The notes beneath the pieces were generated by a model. The model saw only the letters and a list, made by a program, of their open reading frames with translations, was not told where the DNA came from and ran no database searches. Of a stretch of DNA of 64,000 bases, positions 48,634-58,377 are shown piece by piece. The position numbers and the translations under genes were made by a program. The DNA is from Paracoccus sp. MC1862 (lineage in GTDB: Bacteria > Pseudomonadota > Alphaproteobacteria > Rhodobacterales > Rhodobacteraceae): NCBI RefSeq assembly GCF_016617715.1, contig NZ_CP067225.1, positions 2,170,001-2,234,000 of the forward strand. The letters are read 5' to 3'. How positions within the stretch are numbered: position 1 is the first letter of the stretch; each line of letters starts with the position of its first letter.

Positions 48634-50708
48634 CCGCGGTCGCGCCGGCAAGCGAGAGCCTGTCGGCCTCGGCAAGGCCGCTCATCATCACTGGCGCGCT
48701 GGTGCTGGTGGTGATGTCGATGGTCATCCCTATCCCGGCCGCGCTCTTGGACGTGGGCATCGCGCTGTCAATCGCCACCTCGATGCTGATCCTCGTGATG
48801 GCGAGTGTCGTCCACAAGCCCACCGACTTCCAGGCCTTCCCGGTGATGCTGCTGATCTCGCTTCTGATCCGGCTGTCCTTGAACGTCTCCTCGACCCGGC
48901 TGATCCTGACCGAAGGCCACACCGGCCCGGATGCGGCGGGCGAGGTCATCAGCGGATTCGCGCAATTCGTCGCAGGCGGCTCGCTGATGGTCGGGATCAC
49001 GGTCTTCGCCGTCATCTCGATCGTGAACTTCATGGTCATCACCAAGGGCTCGGGGCGGATGGCCGAGGTCTCCGCCCGCTTCGCGCTCGATTCGCTGCCC
49101 GGCAAGCAGCTTGCGATCGACGGCGACCTGAACTCGGGCGCGATCACCCATGACGAAGCCAAGCGCCGCCGGGCGCAGGACCAGCGGGAAATCAGCTTCT
49201 ACGGCTCGCTCGACGGCGCGTCGAAGTTCGTCAAGGGCGATGCCATCGCCGGGCTGCTGATCACCGCCGTCAACTTCTTCGTGGGCCTTGGCGTCGGGCT
49301 GATCTCTCACGGGATGCCGGCGGGCGAAGCGCTGTCCACCTATTCACAACTGACCATCGGCGACGGGCTGGTGACGCAGGTTCCGGCGCTCATCACCTCG
49401 ATGGCGGCGGCGCTGCTGTTGTCGCGCGGCGGCTCAACCGAGTCGACGGCGGATCTTCTATCGCAACAGATCGCGCAAGGCTGGCACGCGCCCGCGATCG
49501 CCGCCGGAGGCATGGCGGTGCTGGCCTTCGTGCCGGGGATGCCGACGCTGATCTTCCTGGCCATCGCCGGGGTGGCCGCATGGTTCGCTTGGCGCAACGC
49601 CACCCGCCCATCCGCCGCGTCAGAGGAGGCGAAGGACACGGCCCCTGCGGCGGCGGCCCGGCCGCGCATCGGCGACGTGCTGGATACCGACGAGATCTGC
49701 GTGGAAATCGGCGCCGACCTGATCGCGGCGGCGCTGGACCCGACGCGGGGCCTCAGCGGGCGCATCAACAACCTGCGCATCCACATTGCCCGCAGCTTCG
49801 GCATCATCCTGCCCGAGGTGCGGATCACCGACGCCCTCAGCAGCGCGCCGGGCGAATATGTCATCCGCATCCACGGCGTCGTGCGGGCGCGCGGGCGGCT
49901 GAACCCCCACCAGATCCTCGCTCTGGGGTCCGAGGAACTGCTGGCCCATATTCCCGGCGAACGCACGCGCGAGCCTGTCTATGACAGCCCCGCCCGCTGG
50001 ATCGACCCCGCCCGCCAGGACGAGGCCGCCATTTCCGGTGCCAGCGTGGTGACGCCAATGGAGGTGCTGTCCACCCACTTGATGGAAACCGTCAAGTCGC
50101 AGATGCCGGCGCTGCTGACGCTCGGTTCGCTGCAGCGGCTGATGCAGGAACTGCGCTCGCTGTCGGATGAAACGCGGGCACAGGCCTACCAGCGCGTCTT
50201 CGACAGCATGATCCCCGACAAGGTCGCCCCCGAGCAACTGCTCGCAGTGCTGCGCCTGCTGCTCGATGACCGCATCTCGATCCGCAACCTCGCGCTGATC
50301 GTGGAAGGCATCCACGAAAGCCGCTCGCCCGACCCCGAGATCGCGGCCGAGTTCGTCCGCCGCCGCCTGCGCGGCCAGATCACCGGGGCGCTGGCCGACC
50401 CGGATGGGCAGCTTGACGTCATGCAGTTGCATCCGGGCTGGGAATCCGAGTTCCTGCGCGCCGAGTCAGAACCCGGCCGCACCGCCGGGGCGATCACGCC
50501 GCCGCTGATCCAGCGCCTGACGGAAAAGCTGCGCCTTCCCGCATCCGGCCTGCCGCCCGAGGCGCAGCCTGCGCTGGTCGTCCCTGACCACCGCCGCCGG
50601 TTGATCCGCGCGATGGCGAAGAGCGCGGGGCTGTCCTGGCCGGTTCTCGGCATCGACGAGGTCGATCCGCAGGCCCGCATCCGGCTGGTCGGCACGATCG
50701 AGCCGTGA
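48630..50708 (+). CDS. flhA: Flagellar biosynthesis protein FlhA
   Basis: A 692-residue export gate protein. The N-terminal half has about eight membrane spans with the FHIPEP-region equivalents (RFALDSLPGKQLAIDGDLN, GAITHDEAKRRR). A cytosolic ring domain follows from about residue 345 to the end, with GEYVIRIHGVVRARGRLNP and YDSPARWIDP. Length and order are normal for the family. Confidence 0.97.
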   Translation: MTAVAPASESLSASARPLIITGALVLVVMSMVIPIPAALLDVGIALSIATSMLILVMASVVHKPTDFQAFPVMLLISLLIRLSLNVSSTRLILTEGHTGPDAAGEVISGFAQFVAGGSLMVGITVFAVISIVNFMVITKGSGRMAEVSARFALDSLPGKQLAIDGDLNSGAITHDEAKRRRAQDQREISFYGSLDGASKFVKGDAIAGLLITAVNFFVGLGVGLISHGMPAGEALSTYSQLTIGDGLVTQVPALITSMAAALLLSRGGSTESTADLLSQQIAQGWHAPAIAAGGMAVLAFVPGMPTLIFLAIAGVAAWFAWRNATRPSAASEEAKDTAPAAAARPRIGDVLDTDEICVEIGADLIAAALDPTRGLSGRINNLRIHIARSFGIILPEVRITDALSSAPGEYVIRIHGVVRARGRLNPHQILALGSEELLAHIPGERTREPVYDSPARWIDPARQDEAAISGASVVTPMEVLSTHLMETVKSQMPALLTLGSLQRLMQELRSLSDETRAQAYQRVFDSMIPDKVAPEQLLAVLRLLLDDRISIRNLALIVEGIHESRSPDPEIAAEFVRRRLRGQITGALADPDGQLDVMQLHPGWESEFLRAESEPGRTAGAITPPLIQRLTEKLRLPASGLPPEAQPALVVPDHRRRLIRAMAKSAGLSWPVLGIDEVDPQARIRLVGTIEP

Positions 50709-51445
50709 TGCCTGACCTCCTTCTCTGGCTGACGCCGCTTCTGCTGGTCTATGCCCGCATCCAGGCTTGCCTGCTGGCGATGCCGGGCATCGGAGAACGG
50801 TTCCTGCCGATTCGGGTCCGGGTCGCCGCGGCGATGGCACTGACGCCGCTTTACGCCGGCGCCGCCCGGCCCATGCCGCCGCCTGCGCCCCTGCAACTCG
50901 CGGCGCTCATGGCCGCCGAGATCGTGTCGGGGCTGGTTCTGGGCCTGATGGTCCGGGTGGTGGCGATGGCACTGGACGTGGCCTCGACGGCGCTGGCCCA
51001 AAGCGCCTCGATGTCGGCGCTGCTGGGGATCTCGGACGACATGCCGCCGCATCCGGTCGGCAACCTCATGCACATGGCGGGGCTGGCGGTCCTGATGGCC
51101 ATGGGCCTGCCGGTGATGATCTGCCAGGTTCTGACTGACAGCTTCGCGGTGAAGCCGCCGGGACTCTGGCCCGAGATCGGGGCGCTCTGGCCCGCGTTCC
51201 CGATGCTGGTTGTCCACAGCTTCACGCTGGCGCTGCTGCTCGCCTCGCCCTTCATCCTCGGCGGCCTGCTGTTCCAGTTGCTCTCGGGCGTGGTTGCCCG
51301 CGTGATGCCCGCGATGCCGGTGGTCTTCGTGGCCGCCCCTGCCGCGATCCTGCTGGCGCTTGCGGCGCTGGCGCTGCTGATGCCGGGCCTGCTGTCGATC
51401 TGGGCCGGGGACGTGCTGTCGCTTGAACTGCCGGACCTGCGATGA
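50708..51445 (+). CDS. fliR: Flagellar biosynthesis protein FliR
   Basis: A 245-residue export gate component with about six hydrophobic spans. Typical FliR features: RIQACLLAMPGIGERFLPIRVR near the N-terminus and AEIVSGLVLGLMVRVVAMAL in the middle. ATG at 50708 overlaps the flhA stop (TGATG); a GTG three bases earlier is also possible. The usually neighbouring fliQ is not present in the window. Confidence 0.93.
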   Translation: MPDLLLWLTPLLLVYARIQACLLAMPGIGERFLPIRVRVAAAMALTPLYAGAARPMPPPAPLQLAALMAAEIVSGLVLGLMVRVVAMALDVASTALAQSASMSALLGISDDMPPHPVGNLMHMAGLAVLMAMGLPVMICQVLTDSFAVKPPGLWPEIGALWPAFPMLVVHSFTLALLLASPFILGGLLFQLLSGVVARVMPAMPVVFVAAPAAILLALAALALLMPGLLSIWAGDVLSLELPDLR

Positions 51446-52536
51446 GCGGTGACGAGGACAAGGACGACCGCCAGCACGAGCCGAGCGAGCAGAAGCTTCG
51501 CCGCGCGCGCGAAAAGGGCGACATTCCGCGCTCGGCCGAGGCGACGACCGCGCTGGCCTATCTGGGCTTTCTTGGCGCCTTCATTCTGGCCGGTGCGACC
51601 GTCATCCCCGCATGGCTCGGCCTGGCCCAGCGGACCCTGGGTGGGGAACCCCTGCCCGAAAGTGCCGACGCCCTGGCCCGGTCACTGGGGCTTCTGTCTG
51701 TCGCCGCCGTTCTCGGCACGGTGCTGGTCCCGGCGGCGCTGGTCCTGGCGGGGCTGGTGATCCAGCGCGGGCTGGTCTTCACGCCCTTGCGGCTGGCCCC
51801 CGATCTCAAGCGCGTGGACCCATTCAGGAATGCGGCCCAGAAGTTCGGCAGGAACGGGCTTGTGACCTTTGCAATTTCGCTTGCCAAGCTGGGCGGCGTC
51901 GCCGCAGGGGGCGCGCTGCTGTTTGCCACGCTGGGCGAGACGATCGCGCAGGCCGCCCGCATGGGCGCGACCGCCTGGACCCAGGCGTTGCCGATCCTGA
52001 TCCGGCAGGTGCTGATCCTGGCGCTGGCGGTGGCGCTGGTCTTCGCGGGCGTCGACCTTCTGTGGAAGCATTTCGATTTTCGCCGCCGCAACCGGATGAC
52101 CCGGAAAGAGGTCGAGGACGAGCACAAGGACAGCGAGGGCGACCCCCATCTCAAGGCGGCGCGGCGGCAGAAGGCAGTCGATCTCGCGCTCGGCTCGATG
52201 CTGGCGGATGTTGAGCGGGCGGATGTGGTGATCGTGAACCCCACCCATTATGCGGTCGCGCTGGAATGGAAACGGGGCAGCGGCCGGGCGCCTGTCTGTC
52301 TTGCCAAGGGCGTGGACGAAGTCGCCGCCCGCATCCGCCAGCGTGCCCGCGACCACAAGGTCCCCGTCTGGTCCGATCCCCCCTGCGCGCGCGCGCTGCA
52401 CGCGACGCTCGGGATCGGGGACGAGATCACCCATGTCCAGTTCGGCGCCGTCGCCGCGGCCATCCGTTTTGCCGAAGCGATGCGCGCCAAGGCGCGCCGG
52501 GGATACGAGGGCGATCTGGAAGGGGCCGCGACATGA
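51442..52536 (+). CDS. flhB: Flagellar biosynthesis protein FlhB
   Basis: A 364-residue specificity-switch protein of the export apparatus. The N-terminal SEQKLRRAREKGDIPRSAE is followed by four membrane spans and a C-terminal cytosolic domain containing the autocleavage site NPTH in VIVNPTHYAVALEW (near residue 270). It overlaps fliR by 4 nt. It ends in a 289-bp spacer with no gene. Confidence 0.97.
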   Translation: MSGDEDKDDRQHEPSEQKLRRAREKGDIPRSAEATTALAYLGFLGAFILAGATVIPAWLGLAQRTLGGEPLPESADALARSLGLLSVAAVLGTVLVPAALVLAGLVIQRGLVFTPLRLAPDLKRVDPFRNAAQKFGRNGLVTFAISLAKLGGVAAGGALLFATLGETIAQAARMGATAWTQALPILIRQVLILALAVALVFAGVDLLWKHFDFRRRNRMTRKEVEDEHKDSEGDPHLKAARRQKAVDLALGSMLADVERADVVIVNPTHYAVALEWKRGSGRAPVCLAKGVDEVAARIRQRARDHKVPVWSDPPCARALHATLGIGDEITHVQFGAVAAAIRFAEAMRAKARRGYEGDLEGAAT

Positions 52537-52825
52537 CTGGCCTTGCCGCATGGCACCGCCCTGTGCCGCGCTGCAGGCACAACGCCGCGCCCATGCGGGC
52601 CTCGCGGATCACTGACGGCATTTCGTCAGCACCGGCCCTGTCTTTGTTCCCTACGGTGCAGGGCATGGAGCAGGTCCGGGTCCGTGCCAGCCGCCCGCGC
52701 GACCCGGCGCATGGCCGGTTCCTGCCCGCACACGGCTGCTGCGGCAGCCTGACCAAAGGGTGCGGCACTGCTGGCCAGGCTGGTGCTGATGCAAGGCGAT
52801 CGCCGGTGATCCGGTCGGACCCGTC
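52537..52825. other. Spacer after flhB
   Basis: 289 bp without a gene between flhB and the FliJ-like gene; no clear hairpin terminator or promoter was recognised. Confidence 0.5.
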
Positions 52826-53206
52826 ATGAGCGGGAAGAGCGGACAACTCGAGGCGCTCGCGCGTCTGGCGCGCATCAAGGCGGACGCGGACCTGCGCCGC
52901 TATGCCGCCTATCGCGTTCATGCCGAGGCCATGCAGCGTCAGATCGATGCCCTTCGCACCGATCTGGCCGAGGCGATCGCTACGCCTGGTGCGGACAGGC
53001 TGGACCAGTGGCGGCTGACGACGGCGGTGGTGGCTTACCGCACCGGCCAGGCGCAACGTGCCGAGATCGCGCTGGCACGAATGAAGCCCGGTCTTGCGGC
53101 CGCTCAACGTGCCGCCACGCTCGCCTTTGGTCGCGCCGAGGCACTGTCGCGCCTGCAGCAACTGAAGGAGGATCAGGAACGCAGGAAGGCGGAGCGGAGA
53201 AATTGA
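52826..53206 (+). CDS. FliJ-like coiled-coil flagellar protein
   Basis: A 126-residue almost wholly helical, charged protein (GQLEALARLARIKADADLRR at the start, LSRLQQLKEDQERRKAER at the end), with the size and two-helix coiled-coil character of FliJ, the export chaperone escort. Position at the end of the flagellar arm fits. Sequence evidence alone is weak, so it could equally be a locus-specific unknown. Confidence 0.6.
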   Translation: MSGKSGQLEALARLARIKADADLRRYAAYRVHAEAMQRQIDALRTDLAEAIATPGADRLDQWRLTTAVVAYRTGQAQRAEIALARMKPGLAAAQRAATLAFGRAEALSRLQQLKEDQERRKAERRN

Positions 53207-54110
53207 CGGGCTCAGGTAGTGGCAACACGGGGTCCGAGACTCGCAGCATCCCGGGAAGGCTCCCGCTGCGGATGCCTCCCTCCGCCATGCCCTGAAACCC
53301 GGTCCCGGCAGGGGCAACAACTGCCGACTGGGGAAGACCTCTGCCGCACCCGAATGACAGGGCGCACGTCCAGCACCGGCGTGTATTCCCGTCAAAGCGG
53401 GGGACTGCCATCCGGGCGGCTTCCAGACCTGATCGGACCATCTGCTGGGCGACCTTCGGGAACCATTACTGCCGACTGCAAGGGGAGGCCCGGTCCGTCA
53501 GGTGTTCGCTGACATGCCGGGTTGCATCATCGACAAGGGATCTTGCTGATGCGGCGAGTCCCGGAACCCGGTCAGGGCATCCCGGCAGAAGCCGGGTGCA
53601 GCGCAGTCATGCTCGTGATGGCAATGACAGGGTCAGGCGGCGGTCCGCCGTGACTTCTTCCAGTAGCTTGCATCGACACTCTGTCCCCCCGTCGGACAGG
53701 TCCGGTCAGGACATCGAGCAGAACTGCCGCTCATCTGTGGACCTTCGCGCAGGAGAACGCAGGAATCCTCGCATTCTTCTTCTTTTCGGCTGTTGCCCGG
53801 TCCACTTCCCGGCTCATGCGATTCATTCAGGGCCGGGGGAGTCCGCTGGACTGCATTCCCGCAGCGCCCGGCCTGCCGACCGTAACGGCTGGAGGTTCCA
53901 GACCGACAGGCATCATCGCTGTAAACGGGAAAGCACGCCCCCCATGGCGTCGCGGAATCTCGGCACTGTGCTGGTTACGCCGAACAAGCGGCGGTTCAGC
54001 GACCTCGGCCCGCTTCGTGCAGGCATTTGCCCGAGGTTTCCTGTGACACGAACGCCTGGACAGAATGGCCGACGACGGATCAGGCATGGTTGCCGGTGAC
54101 GAGCAGGCCG
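53207..54110. other. Largest gene-less spacer (904 bp)
   Basis: Between the FliJ-like gene and rimI. Short open frames are present on both strands but none has a plausible start site, hydrophobic or domain pattern, or codon bias. No tRNA, IS end or CRISPR-like repeat was found. It may be decayed coding sequence. Confidence 0.6.
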
Positions 54111-54515
54111 TCAGCCTGAAAGCGCATGCCGCATGACCACCGCATCGACGCCGGGCGCATAATAGTTCCGCCGCAGGCCTGCCGGCGACCAGCCGCAGGC
54201 CCGGTAGAGCGCAAGCGCTGCGGCATTGTCGGACGCAACCTCGAGGAACGCGGCCTCTGCGCCTGCCGCGGCGCAGGCCGCTTGAAAGCGGCGGACAAGG
54301 TCGCGCCCGCGTCCGGCCCGGCGGGCGGCGGGATCGACGGCAAGCGTCAGAAGCTCGGCCTCGCCTCCTGCGATCCGGCCCAGAAGGAAGCCGCCCGCCG
54401 TCTCATGCAGCACGCAGGCGGCGGATGAGAGCAGCGCGGTGAACTCGGCTTCGGTCCAAGGTCGCGGCGTGACAAAGCAGCGTGCGTGAAGCTCGGCAAG
54501 CTCGCCGGGAGTCAT
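54111..54515 (-). CDS. rimI: Ribosomal protein S18-alanine N-acetyltransferase (RimI-like)
   Basis: A 134-residue GNAT acetyltransferase. Acetyl-CoA motif A is read as ELLTLAVDPAARRAGRGRDL; the following FLEVASDNAAALALYRACGW is the classic RimI segment. It is downstream of tsaB with an ATGA overlap, the usual tsaB-rimI pair. Slightly short compared with ~150 residues, but all motifs are present. Confidence 0.87.
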   Translation of the reverse strand: MTPGELAELHARCFVTPRPWTEAEFTALLSSAACVLHETAGGFLLGRIAGGEAELLTLAVDPAARRAGRGRDLVRRFQAACAAAGAEAAFLEVASDNAAALALYRACGWSPAGLRRNYYAPGVDAVVMRHALSG

Positions 54516-55513
54516 CGCAGGATCACGGGCGGAGGGTCCCGGGGCGGGGCCGCATCGGCAGGGCGAAGATACAGCGGCGCCGGTCTGGGAACATGACGCT
54601 GGGCCATAGTCCCGCCGGTCGCTGCCACACGCCCGAGCGCCACCCGCGCGATGGCGACCGCGACCGGATGACGCGGCAGGCAGACAGGCGGGCCGGGCGG
54701 AAGCCGGTCCCTTCCGGAAAGCACCGGGCCATGGGGGTCGCTGCTGGGATGGGGCGTGGAAGGCGCCCTCCCGGGCTGGTCAGGCGCGACAGATCCCGCC
54801 AGCGGCGGCTCCTCACCTAGTTCCGCAGGGGCGAAGCCTGAAGCGCCATCCGGCAGGCCATCATCGCGCATCGGGGAATCACGGTGCGGGGTTCCTGATG
54901 ATCGCGCCATGACTGAGTGGTGCGGCGGCAGGGCGGGCTTTTCGGAATGTCCATGGTCCGAGGCCTCGCGCATGACCTCGGCAGCCGCTTCGGAGGAGCC
55001 TGCATGATCCATGCCGCTTGAAGCCCCTGTCCGGGCACTGTCCTCGGCCCAGGCGGCACCAGCCGGCAGGCCGTCGGCCGCGACAGGCGGATCCGCCGCA
55101 TCCCCTTTTGCCGGAACATTGGGGCATAGACCGAAATCCTGCCAGACCACCTCCTCCCCCCGCAGCGGCACCACGGCCCGGCAGGGGCGTGGCGCATCGC
55201 AGGCGACGGCCTCGGTCGCCGAGACGCCCACCGCGGGGATGTTCAGCGACAGCGCCAGCCCGCGCGCCGCCGCGACCGAGATGCGGATGCCGGTGAAGTT
55301 GCCCGGACCGACGCCCACCCCGATGGCATCCAGGTCGGACCAGGACAGGCCGGCTTCGGCCAGAAGCTCTTCGAGCAGCGGAAACAGGCGTTCGGCCTGG
55401 CCCTTGGTCATCGGCTCGACGCCCTGAGCCAGTACGCGGTCGCCGCAAATGACAGCGGCCGCGCAATGCGCGGCCGACGTGTCGAAGCCTAGAACCCGAA
55501 GGCCGTCAGGCAA
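54512..55513 (-). CDS. tsaB: tRNA threonylcarbamoyladenosine biosynthesis protein TsaB with a long insertion
   Basis: 333 residues, about 100-130 longer than usual TsaB. The N-terminal ASKHA fold is clear: VLGFDTSAAHCAAAV, MTKGQAERLFPLLEELL and GVGPGNFTGIRISVAAARGLAL. A typical end follows at about 282-333 (PRPAPLYLRPADAAPP). Between about residues 134 and 280 lies a low-complexity, Pro/Gly/Asp/Ser-rich stretch with no recognisable domain (nt ~54670-55110). It stays in frame, so TsaB activity (scaffold for TsaD in t6A synthesis) may survive. It overlaps nfu by 8 bp and rimI by 4 bp. Confidence 0.85.
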   Translation of the reverse strand: MPDGLRVLGFDTSAAHCAAAVICGDRVLAQGVEPMTKGQAERLFPLLEELLAEAGLSWSDLDAIGVGVGPGNFTGIRISVAAARGLALSLNIPAVGVSATEAVACDAPRPCRAVVPLRGEEVVWQDFGLCPNVPAKGDAADPPVAADGLPAGAAWAEDSARTGASSGMDHAGSSEAAAEVMREASDHGHSEKPALPPHHSVMARSSGTPHRDSPMRDDGLPDGASGFAPAELGEEPPLAGSVAPDQPGRAPSTPHPSSDPHGPVLSGRDRLPPGPPVCLPRHPVAVAIARVALGRVAATGGTMAQRHVPRPAPLYLRPADAAPPRDPPPVILR

Positions 55514-56069
55514 CGGGGCGAACCTCGGTGACCTCGGGGATGTAATGGCGCAGGAGGTTCTCGATCCCCATCTTCAGCGTCAGGGTCGAGGACGGGCAGC
55601 CCGCGCAGGCCCCCTGCATGTGCAGGTAGACCACGCCACGGTCGAAGCCGTGGAAGGTGATGTCGCCGCCGTCCTGCGCCACGGCAGGGCGCACGCGGGT
55701 GTCCAGCAGTTCCTTGATCTGGCCCACGATCTCGGCGTCGGGGCCGTCATGGGCGGCATGGCCGCCCGAGGCCGCAACCTGGGACTGCGCCAGCACGGCG
55801 TCGCCCGACTGGTAATGGTCCATGATCGCGCCCAGGATCGAGGGCTTGATCTGGTCCCAGATCGCCGCGTCGGACTTGGTGACGGTCACGAAATCCGAGC
55901 CCAGGAAGACGCCGGCAACGCCCGGCACCGCGAAGATGCGCTGCGCCAGCGGGCTTGCCGCCGCACGACCCGCGTCGGGGAAGTCTGCGGTGCCGCTGCC
56001 CAGCACGGTTTCGCCGGGCAGGAACTTCAGCGTGGCGGGGTTCGGGGTGGTTTCGGTCTGAATGAACAT
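55506..56069 (-). CDS. NifU/Nfu-type iron-sulfur scaffold protein
   Basis: A 187-residue Fe-S carrier. The N-terminal Nfu_N domain starts MFIQTETTPNPATLKFLPG; the C-terminal NifU domain has the cluster-binding CxxC in MQGACAGCPSSTLTLKMGIE near residue 155. It is similar in layout to mitochondrial NFU1. It precedes tsaB in the transcript and overlaps it by 8 bp. Confidence 0.93.
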   Translation of the reverse strand: MFIQTETTPNPATLKFLPGETVLGSGTADFPDAGRAAASPLAQRIFAVPGVAGVFLGSDFVTVTKSDAAIWDQIKPSILGAIMDHYQSGDAVLAQSQVAASGGHAAHDGPDAEIVGQIKELLDTRVRPAVAQDGGDITFHGFDRGVVYLHMQGACAGCPSSTLTLKMGIENLLRHYIPEVTEVRPVA

Positions 56070-56138
56070 CGGGTGCTCCTCGGTCCCGTCCGATATGGTC
56101 CCGGGACCGGCCAAGTCAAGGCCGGGGGGACCGACGGC

Positions 56139-56594
56139 TCAGGTGATCTGCTCCAGCCGCTCGCGCGAGATGTCGCCGGGCACGATGGTCAGCGGACAGG
56201 GCAGCGAGGCCATCTCACGCATCAGCCGCGTGACCAGCGGCCCCGGCCCGCTGCCGCCCGCGGCGGCGGCCAGCACGACAATGGCGATCGCGGCGTCGTC
56301 GCTGATCTGGGCGATCAGTTCGGCCCCGGGATCGCCCTCGCGGACCACCAGTTCCGGCTCGACCCCCGGGCGGTCGCGCATCCACTTGGCGAAGACCTCG
56401 AACTGCGCCTCGATCCGCTCGCGCGCTTCGGCCCGCATGACATCGGCCACCCCGAAGCCGTGCTGGATTTCCTCGGCGGGGATCACCGACAGCACCTGCA
56501 CCGCGCCCCCGGTGTTCGCAGCCCTCAGCGCGGCATAGCGGATCGCATTCAGGCATTCCTTGCTGTCATCCAGCACGACCAGAAACTTTCTCAT
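56139..56594 (-). CDS. Universal stress protein (UspA family)
   Basis: A 151-residue single-domain USP. The N-terminal strand MRKFLVVLDDSKECLNAIRY and a Gly-rich end (AAAAGGSGPGPLVTRLM) resemble the ATP-binding G-x2-G-x9-G(S/T) motif, although the loop is unusual. A good ribosome site (AAGGAA) precedes the start. It is divergent from the sugar transferase gene. Confidence 0.85.
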   Translation of the reverse strand: MRKFLVVLDDSKECLNAIRYAALRAANTGGAVQVLSVIPAEEIQHGFGVADVMRAEARERIEAQFEVFAKWMRDRPGVEPELVVREGDPGAELIAQISDDAAIAIVVLAAAAGGSGPGPLVTRLMREMASLPCPLTIVPGDISRERLEQIT

Positions 56595-56709
56595 CGCCCG
56601 TTCCTTCGGTAGCTCGGCCAGATTCCGCCGAACCAGAGTCGCAAAACTGCATCAGCTTCTCAACCCCCCAGGAAAAGGGCGGGCGCTGCACTTGCATCGG
56701 ACCCCCACT

Positions 56710-57525
56710 ATGCTAACGCCGGGAAAGAGTCCCGGCCGTGACCGATCGAGGGTGACCGAGCGAGTGACGATCCAACCCGACTGGAACAGCGAAAAGATCG
56801 GGCTTGCCCCGTTCCACGGGCCGGACCCGCTGGGCAATGCCGGCGCGATCGCCTCGGCCGGCATCCCGCGCCTGCCCGGCATCGGGATGACGCCGGGCAA
56901 GCGGCTGTTCGATGTCGGGCTGGCGCTTCTGCTGCTGGTGCCGCTGTCGGTGCTGATGCTGCTGGTCGCCGGGCTGCTGCTGGCCTTCGAAGGGCGGCCG
57001 GTCTTCTATGTCTCGGAACGGATGCGGGCGCCGGGGCAGCCGTTCCGGCTGATCAAGTTCCGCACCATGCTGTGCCAAGACGACGATTTCGGCGTGACTG
57101 GGGCGCACAAGAACTGGCGGATCACGCCATTCGGGCATTTCCTGCGCCGGACGCGGATCGACGAACTGCCGCAGCTGTTCAATATCCTTCGGGGCGACAT
57201 AAGCTTTGTCGGCCCGCGCCCGACGATCGGGGAATATGTTGATCGCTATCCGGCCGCCTATGGGCAAGTGCTGAAAAGCCGTCCGGGCGTCACCGGCCTG
57301 GCGACGCTAATCTATCACCGGCACGAGGACCGCATTCTCGGCCGCTGCAAGAGCGCCGAGGAAACCGAGAGGGCCTATGCCCGCCGCTGCTTGCCGACCA
57401 AGCTGAAGATCGACCTGATCTATCAGCGGAACCAGACCTTGGCACTGGATCTGTGGATCATCTGGCGCACGGTCCTCATCATCCTCTACAAGGACGAAAG
57501 GCCGCGGCGGCGGGGGCGCAAGTAG
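56710..57525 (+). CDS. Exopolysaccharide-type sugar transferase (undecaprenyl-phosphate acceptor)
   Basis: A 271-residue inner-membrane enzyme that loads the first sugar-phosphate of a polysaccharide unit onto a lipid carrier. One hydrophobic helix (LALLLLVPLSVLMLLVAGLL) is followed by the bacterial sugar transferase domain with LIKFRTM, RRTRIDELPQLFNILRGDIS, FVGPRP and RPGVTGLA. The start is uncertain: ATG 56710 or GTG at 56752/56764. No other polysaccharide genes are nearby, so it may be a lone transferase. Confidence 0.88.
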   Translation: MLTPGKSPGRDRSRVTERVTIQPDWNSEKIGLAPFHGPDPLGNAGAIASAGIPRLPGIGMTPGKRLFDVGLALLLLVPLSVLMLLVAGLLLAFEGRPVFYVSERMRAPGQPFRLIKFRTMLCQDDDFGVTGAHKNWRITPFGHFLRRTRIDELPQLFNILRGDISFVGPRPTIGEYVDRYPAAYGQVLKSRPGVTGLATLIYHRHEDRILGRCKSAEETERAYARRCLPTKLKIDLIYQRNQTLALDLWIIWRTVLIILYKDERPRRRGRK

Positions 57526-57572
57526 GCGCCGTCCTGCAGTTCGGCCAGCCGGCGATCATTCGCAATGCCTTG

Positions 57573-58373
57573 TCAGCGGGAGGAGGGGTCCGAAGGATTG
57601 GAAAACGGCTCTGCCGGATAATCCACCCCCACCAGATACAGGCCCTGCGGCGGGCAGACCGGACCGCAGGCGGCGCGGTCGCGGGCGTCCAGCGCCTCGC
57701 GCACCCTGCCGGGTTCCCATGCCCCCGCGCCCACCCGTTCCAGCGTGCCGACGATGGACCGGACCTGGTTGTGCAGAAAGGAGCGCGCCGACAGGTGGAA
57801 ACGGTATTCGGCGCCATGGGGCAGCACGATCTCCTCGATCTCGATGCGGTCCAGCGTCTTCACCGGGCTTGCCGCCTGGCACATGGTCGAACGGAAGGTG
57901 GTGAAGTCGTGGTTGCCGAGCAGATGCGCCGCGCCCTGCCGCATCGCCCCGGCATCCAGCAGATGGGCGACCTGCCAGACCTGTCCCCGGTCATGCGTTA
58001 CGGGCGCCCGGCGCGACAGCAGCCGGAACAGGTAGCGCCGCCCCTGCGCCGAGAAGCGGGCGTGAAAATCGTCGGCAACGCGCGCCGCGGCCAGCACCGC
58101 GACCGGCGCGGGCTTGAGGTGCCAGTTCAGCGCCTCGGCCAGCCGGAAGGGGTCCCAGTCGCGCGACAGGTCGGCATGGGCAACCTGCCCGGTCGCGTGA
58201 ACCCCGGCGTCCGTCCGTCCCGCCGCGGCAATCCGCGCGCCCGCCCGGAAGCCGGGATCCAGCGCCGCCAAGGCGCGTTCAACCTCACCCTGAACCGAGG
58301 CGCGGTCGGCCTGCGCCTGCCAGCCGGCAAAGGGTCCGCCGTCATATTCGATCTTCAGCGCAAAGCGCGGCAT
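57573..58373 (-). CDS. truA: tRNA pseudouridine(38-40) synthase
   Basis: A 266-residue enzyme modifying the anticodon stem-loop. N-terminus [19 protein letters not shown]; catalytic Asp in [17 protein letters not shown] near residue 52; NHDFTTFRS and [17 protein letters not shown] follow. The start at 58373 fits the conserved N-terminus, and 4 bp separate it from the XpaC-like gene upstream. Confidence 0.96.
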   Translation of the reverse strand: MPRFALKIEYDGGPFAGWQAQADRASVQGEVERALAALDPGFRAGARIAAAGRTDAGVHATGQVAHADLSRDWDPFRLAEALNWHLKPAPVAVLAAARVADDFHARFSAQGRRYLFRLLSRRAPVTHDRGQVWQVAHLLDAGAMRQGAAHLLGNHDFTTFRSTMCQAASPVKTLDRIEIEEIVLPHGAEYRFHLSARSFLHNQVRSIVGTLERVGAGAWEPGRVREALDARDRAACGPVCPPQGLYLVGVDYPAEPFSNPSDPSSR

Positions 58374-58377
58374 GGCC

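Noticed and set aside
53207..54110. Several open frames of 70-170 residues in the largest spacer
   Set aside because: No start signals, no hydrophobic or domain pattern, no codon-position bias, and frames on both strands of similar length.
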